From assembly GCA_947172415.1 (NCBI GenBank), contig OX359200.1, positions 6,821,001 through 6,885,000 of the forward strand: a stretch of 64,000 bases of DNA, in the 5' to 3' direction. Within the stretch, counting starts at the first letter, position 1, and each line of letters begins with the position of its first letter. Position numbers and translations under genes: made by a program. Under the pieces are notes generated by a model, which was not told the DNA's origin, ran no database searches, and was given only the letters and a program-made list of their open reading frames with translations. This DNA comes from Chondrosia reniformis (Eukaryota; Porifera; Demospongiae; Chondrillida; Chondrillidae). Positions 45,101-57,100 of the stretch are shown here, piece by piece.

Positions 45101-48100
45101 GTACAGGGTCATTGACCAGTTCCTGGCAGATTGGACACTTTAGATCCTCCACACTCTCACCTTGCTTTAGTACTAGAGTGTAATCCACTCCTTGGAATGT
45201 CTGGATCTGGAGAGTTTCTGCCATTTTTAATGAATCAATGAATATAATTAGTATGCCACATACGTATGGTGCCTTTATGAATATGATTAATAAAATATTC
45301 CCCTATATGAACTATAATAATGAATAGCATGTGAAAAGTAAACACTGAACCGTTTCACAAATTGCTGGTTTTGTTATATTATGTATGTCTATGCACACGT
45401 ACATGTATGAATACATATACCATAATTTGAAATATCTGCATGTTGCACTGATGTTGCAGGTAGATTCTATAGTTGCTGGACTGAATGTAACTGTCTTTGT
45501 GAAACATCCTGTCACGGGCAAGCTTCATGTGAACTTTGACCCCTCAGTGTTCCAGCTGCTGAAGGAGGCAGTTCACATGAGAAGGATGAAACTAGAGGTA
45601 CCTCAGTTGGCCCTGAGGCTACTGGACAGAAGTAGTGTCATTGAGGAGAACTACTATAAAATGAAGGTCTGTAACATTGTAACATTCTCTGTATTCCCAT
45701 TAAACCTATACATGTCTATAATCTTCATTCATGGTAAAAGAAGCTTGTCCTATATACTATGTAGTTAGTAACTGTCTATGCATACATACGAATGTCCTGG
45801 GTTCAATTCCCAGCAATTTGTGTTTTTCCCTCTCATAACGTTTGAGACTGATTATACGTACGTACGTAGTTACTTGTGGTTTGATTATCACTTTGATTAC
45901 TCATATACGTATGTTCGTACATACATATAAGTAGTTATGCATACATTGTATGTACAACTTCCCTCAACTGTGTAAGAGGAACTGACTATCATTCTATAAC
46001 TGGATTATTAGTGTACGTATAATGAATATTCTTGATGTCACATGTTAGGGCTTACTTGATCAGTATGATGAGCTAAAGGGTTCAGTTCCAAATCTCTTTG
46101 ATCCTCTCATGGTCCCTCACTACCAGAAGATTGACAGTGCACTCAGCCCTGGTCTCACCTTCATCACTTGGACCTCACTGAATGTGCATTCGTTTGCCAA
46201 AGCTGCAGAGGAGGAGATGAAGAAGCTGAAGTTGCTGTTAAAGAGGTGTACTGATATCCTTGAGTATCGCATCAATCGCCTCTTGAAGGAGATTACCGAG
46301 GTTCCACTTTGTCTATCTGAGAAACCACAGGGATGGACTATTCAAGAGCTATCTGAAAAATCAGCAGTATGTATACCTACGTACCTACCTACCTACTTAC
46401 ATGTTAGATATGGTAATTATTAGTTGTCGTCGAAAGTCTGGGTATTTGGTATCTTAGCGACTCCAGAATACTACCCAGTGCTACTGATGAGGAGTGGTAT
46501 TCTCTGAAAAGGCCTTCTAGCACATTAGTATAGTTGTGAGTACGTATAGTCTACTGTTCTAAGACTTTTCTTTCAGCACATACTTACATATAATAATTAT
46601 GTCCTTTAAACCTTATGGCTAATCATTTTCAACCAATGACATTTGCCTCTATCTCCTTTTGCATATTCCATTACTTCTACATCACATTTATGTTAAAATT
46701 ACTAGCTGCAAAGTGTTGCCATGGTAACTTTCTTTTCTTCTTAGGAATTGTGTGAGCAGGCCAGTATAAAGCTGGATGCAAAGACTGTGCTAATTGAGAA
46801 AGCTGCCCACGAGTTGATTAACTTGTTGCTTGACCAAGAGGAGTGGAAAGATTCTCCACCAGAACAGGAGGATTCAAAGACCTCACTTGTGGTACCTCCT
46901 TCTGCCACCAGCACGCATCGGTCGGTCTCCATTCAACCGGGAGAGATGGCCGCTAGTAGGAGAAGACAGCTCCTCAAAGAGATGCAACAGGAAGCCGGCT
47001 TCCTACTGGAGCACTTTAATCATCAAAACCTAAATTCACTTTTAAAGTTGACACGGACATCTTTGGAGAATCTACGAAAAAGAATCAGTGCTTCAAGCTC
47101 CTTGGGTTATTCAGACAGGTTGGATGATCAACGCAAGGATCACACTCCAGTATTCCAAGCCAGTGCTGTTCTCTCACTCCCCTCCATCGTGATGAGACCA
47201 AGTCTAGATGACATTCAGAACACCATCAATCATGTGGTACAGCTGATCCTGGGTGTTCACTACAGAGTGTATCTGTGGGGTCAGGACAGAAGCGTGCTTC
47301 AGAGTGACAGCAGTAGTACATCTCAAGTGGCAGCTGCTCTACCAAGGGCCAGCAAGGGAAACGTCACCAGCACCACTCCTAGGCCTTCCGCTCATCTCAC
47401 TACTTCAAAGAATCTTAAAAATTTCCATCGATTAGTTTCAGAAAATAAAGAAGTTGCTAAGTTGGTTTCGTTCCTGTCGACCACTGTATCTTCTACCAAG
47501 AGATTGGTCACAGTAGCGTTGGAGCAGTTCCAGAAGTACAGGGATCTCTGGAAACTGGATAGAGAGGTAACACTGAAGGAATTTATGTCAACAAAGCCCC
47601 AAATTTCGGAATTTGAGAGTGAAATGAAGAGATACGAGGAGCTGCAGCTAAAAATCAAAGAGGAACACGACAATGTTCTGTCTGGCTCAATTGTCATAAA
47701 AACAGGTATACACATACATATGTACATACGTATGTACATTTCACTAATTTATTCATATTAATACTTGCATGTTTCCTTGATCTTACGTTAATTCCACTTG
47801 TACACTCGTGTTCTTGTGTATAGATACTTTAAAGATTTCTCTGTGTGCTGAGGCTAAGGCATGGATTGTGGCCATTGGTCGGTTGATGAACGAATCTTAC
47901 AGGCAGCTAATGGACGAGATACTGGTCCAAATAGACGACCTTTCCAAGAGACTCAGTCGACCAATCAAAGACCTGGATGATGTTCGCATGGCGATGGCTG
48001 CTCTAAAGGAGTTGAGGGAAGATGAGATCAAGATAGACATGTCAATCTCTCCAATTGAGGTACCTTCACATATGGTACTGATGTATGATAGATAAGTTTA

Positions 48101-51100
48101 TTGGAGCTATCTGCAACGAAAATTGAGCTACGTAGATTGAATTATTGCTGATGAAGACCTACGGGTCAAAACATTCACTCTAGCTCGATTTTCGTTGCTC
48201 CAATAAACTTATCTATCATAATGAACGCAACTAAAATTACTCCCTGGTACTGATGTACTTGGGTGTAGTGTAATTTTAATTTATACAGTAGGTATGAAAG
48301 TGTTACTGTATTTATTATGTGTGTATGTATGTGTGTGCAGGAGTCTTATACATTGTTTCACAAGTTTCAAATTCAAGTTGCTAAAGAGGAAATGGAAAAG
48401 GTGGACACAATGAGATATGCCTGGGAGAAACTGCAGTTACTAGCTGTAAGTAAATAGACATTGCATTATTATACATACGTACATAAACACCCATAGACAT
48501 GTACGTACGTACATATGTATGTAAATATTTATATACTATTATAGTACATACGTATATGTACTTATATGTTTTATTCTTAAGAGGATTTGATGTCAATATC
48601 TGTACATGTACGTATATTATACTATCAAACAGTGTTTCTTTCAGAGTATAGGGGGGTGGGGCAAAAGGATGATAGTAGAAATGAAGGGGGGGCAAACATA
48701 TGTATGTATTTAGTGCTACAATGTTCATTCTAGCACATACGTATATAGCATATAACATTTGTCATTTTCCCAAAAAACTCTGCTATCAAATACCTGCAAA
48801 AGTAGCCATTTTAGTCAACTTTTGTGTCCCTGGTACTGAGTAGTTCATGCATTATTGAGTCTGCCTTCCTTCCTGTTACCAGAGTAACATGCAGACCCAT
48901 TTGGTGGTCATTCAGAGCCAGTTTAAGGACACACTAGCAGCTAATGTGATCCAGTTCTCTGCTGACTCGGACACCTTTCTGGAGGATTATGGCAGTGATG
49001 GTCCAATGGAGGAGGGTCTGGCTCCCCGGGAGGCCTCAGATCGACTGGGCAACTTTCAGGCCCGGTTTGACGACTTGTGGAACAAGTACCAAATCTACTC
49101 GGATGGTGAGAGGCTGTTTGGTATGCCTGTCACAGAGTACGAAAAACTGCATCGGATCAAAAAGGAACTCAATCTCCTCCAGAAACTCTACCAGCTGTAC
49201 AATCAGGTGATGGACAGCGTGGATGGTTACTATGACATCCTCTGGCAGGAGGTGGACATTGAAAAGATTAACAATGAAATACTGGACTTCCAAAACAAGT
49301 AAGTTGTTTATTTATGTGTATATTAACACTTGAGTGCCAAACTAATAGTAATTTATGTACATTATATTGCACAACACTTAACAGTAAACCTGACTATGAG
49401 ATCATTTGCATTACAATGTGATTTCATAGTGTGTTTGTCATATTCAGAGGTCAATACTCTAGCAACAAAAGGATATGTTTGTACGTACCTTATGTCCGTG
49501 TGCTCTGCTTGTACTGTACACACTTTAGGTGCCGCAAGCTTCCAAAGGCTTTGAAGGAGTGGCAGGCATTCAATGATCTGAAGAAGAAGGTTGATGATTT
49601 CAACGAGACTTGTCCTCTCTTGGAGATGATGGCAAACCCAGCCATGAAGGACAGACACTGGAAGAGACTATCAGACCTGACAAAGTGTCCGTTTGATGTG
49701 GAATCAGAGTCCTTCTACCTCAGGAACATCATGGAGGCTCCTCTCCTGAAGAACAAGGAAGACATTGAGGTGAGGGATACACCGGCTTGGGCAATGGACC
49801 CAATTCTTTAAACTTATTCTCTTCAACTTGAACCAAAGGATCCTTATGAATTGAGAATTCTTGTTTTCTCAGATGGTTTATCTTTCAATTATATCCAGTA
49901 TCTACAGATGTACCACCTCAATGATGTGATCTGCCACTTGTTCTTCACTACATGGCTATTGCGTTGTCTTCTCATGATTGTAGGACGTATGTATCAGTGC
50001 TGTCAAGGAGAAGGATATTGAGACAAAGTTTAAACAGGTGGTCGGTGATTGGAGCATCCGAAGCTTGACCTTTGGCGTGTTTAAGAGCAGAGGAGAGCTG
50101 CTTCTGAAGGGAGATGACATTTCTGAGATCATCGGACTGATGGAAGACTCTTTGATGGTCCTGAACTCTCTCATGTCCAACAGGTACATGTACATACGTA
50201 ATATATTATTATTACATATATATATACCTATACGTATGTATTATATTATATGTATACCTATACAGTACTTATTATATTATTATTATACTGTATGTATACC
50301 TATACATACGTACATGGAATATATTGCTAGTATATTTGGTGTGATAATTGTATATGTAGCAGAGCACTGGTCAAATACAACTGTCCTGTGTTCAATTTCC
50401 AGCAATTGCTTCTTTCATGTTTTACCTCTTTGTGATGTTTGTATGTGATTACTTGTGGTTTGATTATCATCTCAATTATCCATCGGATCAAATGATTGCA
50501 CAATCCACACTAGTTGTCTCTATACACCTCCTAGAACTTAAGCAACATAAACCCTGTCTCTATCAAAAAGCGTGTCTCTCTCCTGTTCCTCCAGGTACAA
50601 TGCTCCCTTCAAGAAGGACATTCAACTGTGGGTACAAAAGTTGTCCAATTCTTCTGATATTATTGAGAAGTGGATGGTTGTACAAAACCTTTGGGTATAC
50701 CTGGAGGCTGTGTTTGTGGGAGGAGACATTGCCAAGCAACTGCCTAAAGTATGTCGCAGCTGATAACCACATACAGTATATGCATAATACAAATACAATA
50801 TATATCTCTAATAATATACTCTCTGTATACACATACATTCACATGCATAGTGGTAGGGAAATCTCTGAATCTATTACAATAAATACAGCAAATATATAGT
50901 CTGTATTTGTATTAGGTTGGTATGTCTGTATATACAGTATTACAGTATATTAGGTATGGCCTGTCTGTATATACAGTATTACAGTATATTAGGTATGGCC
51001 TGTCTGTATATACAGTATTACAGTATATTAGGTATGGCCTGTCTGTATATACAGTATTACAGTATATTAGGTAGGTATGGCCTGTCTGTATATACAGTAT

Positions 51101-54100
51101 TACAGTATATTAGGTATGGCCTGTCTGTATATACAATATTACAGTATATTAGGTATGGCCTGTCTGTATATACAGTATTACAGTATATTAGGTAGGTATG
51201 GCCTACCAGTATATATATATATTCCTTGTAGGAAGCCAAGAGGTTCAGCAATATTGACAAATCTTGGCAGAAGATAATGATAAGAGCTCACGAGATTCCC
51301 AACGTAGTTCAGTGCTGTGTCGGTGATGAAACCCTCGGTCAACTCCTCCCCCACCTACTGGAGCAGCTTGAACTGTGTCAGAAGTCACTCAGTGGCTACT
51401 TGGAGAAGAAGAGATTGGTCTTTCCGAGGTTCTTCTTTGTGTCAGACACGGGTCTTCTGGAGATCCTCGGCCAGGCCAGTGACTCACACACTATACAGGT
51501 ATGGCAGATACACAGTGATGGAATAGATACACTTAACTACATATGTATGTATGAATATTCTTATACGCCACATTTTCCTACATGCTATGCCTACTCTGTA
51601 ATAAATTAAAAAGCCTATAGGGGACTAAACCTGGTGAGAGCTTGGATACAGGAGTCTTTTCTTTCTTCTTTTGCTCCACTGGGCCATGTACATATGTATG
51701 TACGTATACTCTATATATTATTAGTATGTACATAAGTACAGTGATAATATCTGTGTAATATTTTTATACCTTATGTACTTTCCTATACTGTAAGTACACA
51801 TACATACGTATATATATGTGTGTGTGTGTGTGTGCATGTAGGCTCACTTGTTGAGTGTATTTGATAATGTGAAGACAGTGACTTTCCACGAGAAGCAATA
51901 TGACAGAATAATAGCAGTCAACTCAAAGGAACCAGAGACTATTGAGGTTTGAACTAATATAAAAAATCTTCAAATTAGCCAATTTGGATCACATGACTTT
52001 CCCAAGAGCCTGTGAATAAATTACATTACATTATATTATATTATATTACATATAATACATAATATACAAATATATAATTATTATTATACGAGGTATTTTA
52101 CAGCTTGCACTGTATATGTATATATGTATGTAGTTAGATAAGCCAGTACTAGCAGAGGGTAATGTGGAGATGTGGCTTGGAGCTCTGCTCAAGATGACAC
52201 TGAAGTCTGTCAACACTGTCATCAGACAAGCTTCAATTGCGATAGAAGACTCCAATTTCAACCTGATGGAGTTCCTTGCAGAATTTCCCGCTCAGATTGG
52301 CATCCTTGGTCTCCAAATGGTGTGGACCAGAGACTCCGAGGTTGCCCTGGAGAAGGCAAGAGCTGACAAGAAGATTATGGCACAAACCAATCAACACTTT
52401 CTGCAGATCCTGAACAACCTAATTGAACTGACCACCTCAGATCTCACAAAGATCAACAGAACCAGATATGAGACGCTGATCACAATTCACGTACATCAGA
52501 GAGACATCTTTGATGACATTTGCAAAAAGAATGTCAAATCCCCAAAGGATTTCGAATGGCTTAAACAAAGCAGATTTTACTTCAGAGAAGAGCAAGATCA
52601 GTGCATTGTGTCAATCACAGATGTGGATTTCATCTACCAGAATGAATTTCTCGGTTGCACAGAGCGTCTTGTGATCACGCCACTGACAGACAGGTGCTAC
52701 ATCACTCTAGCTCAGGCTTTGGGTATGGCCCTCGGAGGAGCTCCAGCTGGACCTGCTGGGACTGGCAAGACAGAGACCACTAAGGATATGGGCAAGGCAC
52801 TTGGGAAGTACGTGGTGGTGTTCAACTGCTCTGATCAGATGGATTTCCGTGGTCTGGGCCGTATCTACAAGGGGCTAGCTCAGTCTGGAAGTTGGGGCTG
52901 CTTTGATGAGTTCAACAGGATTGAGCTTCCGGTATTGTCAGTAGCTGCTCAACAGATTGCAATAGTCCTTCAGTGCAAGAAGGAGAGGAAAGCAAAGTTC
53001 TTGTTTACTGATGGTGACCTTGTTGATATGAATCCAGAGTTTGGACTGTTCTTAACAATGGTACGTGTGTGTGTATGTACAATACTATAGTTGTGGTTTG
53101 GTTATCATGTACATATATTATACATAATATGGAGAAGAACCCTACATACATATGTAAGTATATATGTGTGTACATATGATATGTTTTCTATTATTATATT
53201 ATGAAGCATTGTTATTGCATCATCATTTAGAATCCTGGATATGCTGGAAGACAAGAACTTCCTGAAAACTTGAAGATTAACTTTAGATGTGTCGCAATGA
53301 TGGTTCCAGACAGAAAGGTACAATACAATAGCACTTGAACTAGCACTTTATATAAGAACTTATACAGACTACAGTGTTAGTATTTAAGTACATGTTCTCC
53401 ATTATTTATCGTTTATTTGTTTAGATTATAATTCGTGTCAAGCTAGCTAGTTGTGGTTTCCTGGAGAATGTGATTTTAGCTGAAAAGTTTTACACGTTAT
53501 ACAAGCTCTGTGAGGAGCAGCTCTCCAAACAGGTCCACTACGACTTTGGACTGAGGAACATCCTCTCTGTCCTGCGTACCCTTGGAGCAGTCAAGCGGGC
53601 CAGCCCAGGGGACAGCGAGAACAAGATTGTCATGAGAGTCCTCAAGGACATGAATCTCTCTAAACTGGTAGACGAAGATGAACCACTCTTTTTGAGCTTG
53701 ATTGACGACTTGTTCCCTGGAATTCAGCTTGAAAAGGCTGGTTACCCAGATCTGGAAGCGGCCATTGCTAAGCGTGTGGATGAAGCAGGGCTGATCAACC
53801 ATCCTCCGTGGGTTCTCAAGCTTATCCAACTGTTTGAGACACAGCGAGTCCGTCATGGCATGATGGTCCTGGGACCAGCTGGAGCAGGAAAGACCTGCAA
53901 TATTCACATGCTGATGAAAGCCATGACAGACTGTGGAAGTCCTCACAGAGAAATGAGAATGAACCCAAAAGCCATCACTGGTACGTAAGCTGACAAGAAA
54001 CAGTATTCTACATAATGCTACATACTGTAGATATTCCTTTTCTTATTTATCACATGAATGGCTGATTTATTACGTAACATCTTAGTTTTGGTCCCTTGGT

Positions 54101-57100
54101 TGGTTTGGAGTAATATATTCCAGTGATTTTCCATAGTACGTACATCTATGAATTGTCTGACATGTTCCCAGACATACCTTTGGTTAACTAATGGTGTTAT
54201 TTGTGTATACTGTATATTCAAGAATATGTATACTCTACGTATGTGTATACATACACTTGTAGCTCCTCAGATGTTTGGAAGGCTTGATGTTGCTACTAAT
54301 GATTGGACCGATGGCATCTTCTCCACTCTGTGGAGGCGTACACACAAGGTTAAGAAAGGAGAACATGTCTGGCTGGTGCTGGATGGTCCTGTGGATGCCA
54401 TTTGGATAGAGAACCTGAACAGTGTGTTGGACGACAACAAGACCCTGACGTTGGCTAACGGTGATCGTATTCCCATGGCTCCAGATTGCAAGATTGTCTT
54501 TGAGCCAGACAATGTGGACAATGCCTCGCCAGCCACAGTATCAAGGAATGGAATGGTCTTCATGAGTTCTTCTGCCTTAGACTGGAGACCAATACTACAA
54601 GTATGTAGGATTTTATATGTGTATTCATTGCTAGTAAAATGTATTGAAACTGTACAATTGTATAATAGTGTATACATATAAATTGTATGGTATGGTATGG
54701 TATATGTACGTACATACATATGTGTATTATGTGTTACAAATAAAGATGTTAATAATATAAATGTAGTATACATATGTACATACAGTAGGTCTGTATTCTT
54801 ATACATGAATATAAATTTGGTGTATACTTCATACATACAGTACATATGCATATATGCACATCCCTCTATGTAGGTATGTAGTTTTGGTACATTACGTATA
54901 CAAATGTCTCCTATAATATGTACATATGTATGAATTACCATGAACATACGTATATAATGTGAGTACATTTGTACACATGCGTACATGTAGGGCTGGTTGA
55001 CCTGTAAGGTTAGAGACAAGTTTATAACTCAAATGGAGTCGGAAATGTTTCTTGAACTGTTTGATGGCTCTTTCAGTTCACTGTACAACTATGCTAACTC
55101 AAACCTCTCAGCCAAGATGACCATTTTAGAGTGCAACTACATTGTCCAAGCGTGTGATCTCCTTGAAGGACTGATCCCCCTCTCTGGGAAGGAGGAGAAC
55201 CAGTCCTTGGAGAGGAAGTATCTGGAACACTTGTACATCTTTGTTGTGATGTGGAGCATCGGGGCACTCTTGGAGCTTGATGACAGAGCCAAGTTGGAGA
55301 CATTTATGAGAGAGAACACCGATCTGGACCTTCCCAAGATAAAACCTGGAAGTGGGGACACCATCTTTGAGTTCTTTGTGGACAAGGGAGGAGAATGGAC
55401 TCACTGGTTGACTCGGGTGGAGGAATATGTCTACCCAAAGGACAGTACTCCAACCTATGCCTCCATTTTGGTACCAAATGTGGACAATGTCAGAACCGAG
55501 TTTTTAATGGACACAATAGCAAAACAGGAGAAGGTACACAAGTGTGACAGGAAGTGTGAATAGTTTGTGTGACAGGAAGTGTGAATAGTTTTAGTGTGAC
55601 AGGAAGTGTGAATATATAGTTTAAGTGTGACAGGAAGTGTGAATAGTTTAAGTGTGACAGGAAGTCATTTATATATGTTGCTAAATATCTATGAAGCATT
55701 AGTCTTGCTCTGTTCAATTCTTAGATTGTATGTTGTATGTTGTACATACGTATAACCACTATTCAACCATGTACCTGCAGTCTAGTATAGTTTGATATGG
55801 TATATAAAGTGTCTCATCTCTCCTCTCCCATTCAATTGACCTTGTGAATGTAGGCGGCCATGTTGATAGGGGAACAGGGTACAGCCAAGACAGTCATGGT
55901 CAAGGGATATACTAACAAGTACAATAGGGAGAAACAGCTTAGCAAAGCGCTCAACTTCTCCTCTGCCACTGAGCCGGGACACTTTCAGGTACTGCACTGA
56001 AATACCAGTTTATGTTAAAATAAACAGTTTCAAATATGGTCCAGTAGAAAACTTCATCTAAATACATACCATAAAGTGTAAGGGGTTTTGTTGCGTTCAT
56101 AATAATTTATTGAGACTCAGTAACAATTGTATTTAAACAAAACTGAACATTTCAACCCGAAGGTCTTCATCAGCATTTATCACCTACATACATACGTACG
56201 TATATGTACCCATTTGAAGTGTCCACATTATAACAGTTGAATTGGCAGGTGTGCCTGTGATTACGTAATACACAGGCGGATAAGACATGTCCTACCTATT
56301 TCTTACCTTCACTGTCTCCTCTGTTTTTTTGTCCATGTGACAGAAAGCCATTGAGAGCTACATTGACAAGAGAGTTGGCAGCACTTATGGTCCACCAGCT
56401 GGGAAGAAGATGACTGTCTTTATTGATGACATCAACATGCCTGTTATCAACGAGTGGGGAGACCAGGTACGTAAGATATTATATTTAACTTCACAAATAC
56501 TCATCATTATGTAGTACGTAGATCGTATGTTGAGAAGGTTTTTCTAGAATAAGATTAGCTGCTTATAGAGCTAATGTATCAATCATGTAATCATAATACC
56601 ACTATACTGTAGATATTTAAGTGGAAACTGTTAGACATTCTGATTAATTTTATAATTAGTAATGGACTTTTTAAGACAATTCACTTTCAATACAAAATTT
56701 CACCATTCTCGATCTTTATCAGGTAGATCTACATACGTAGCTAGTATTATCAAATCATTTTCTTCTTTCCTCAGATTACCAATGAGATTGTACGCCAGCT
56801 AATGGCTATGAAAGGATTCTACAGTCTTGAAAAGCCAGGGGACTTCACCAGTATTGTGGATATACAGTTCCTTGCAGCCACCATCCATCCAGGAGGCGGT
56901 AGAAATGACATTCCACCCAGACTAAAAAGACAATTTGCCATCTTTAACTGCACTCTACCATCCAATGCATCCATCGATAAGATCTTCAGTGTGATTGGGC
57001 GTGGCCACTTCTGTGCTGAGAGGGGATTTCCCGATGAGGTCACATCTCGGGTACTGGATTTGGTCAAATGTACCCGTATTCTATGGCAAATTACGAAAAG

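Noticed and set aside
50917-51277. Repeated [13 protein letters not shown] frames, or a CRISPR-like array
   Set aside because: Direct translation of the 39-bp minisatellite; units are contiguous without spacers and the DNA is an animal intron.
54267-55019. 250-codon minus-strand frame
   Set aside because: Shadow of dynein exon 25 and the low-complexity TACATA intron beside it; no domain and poor composition.
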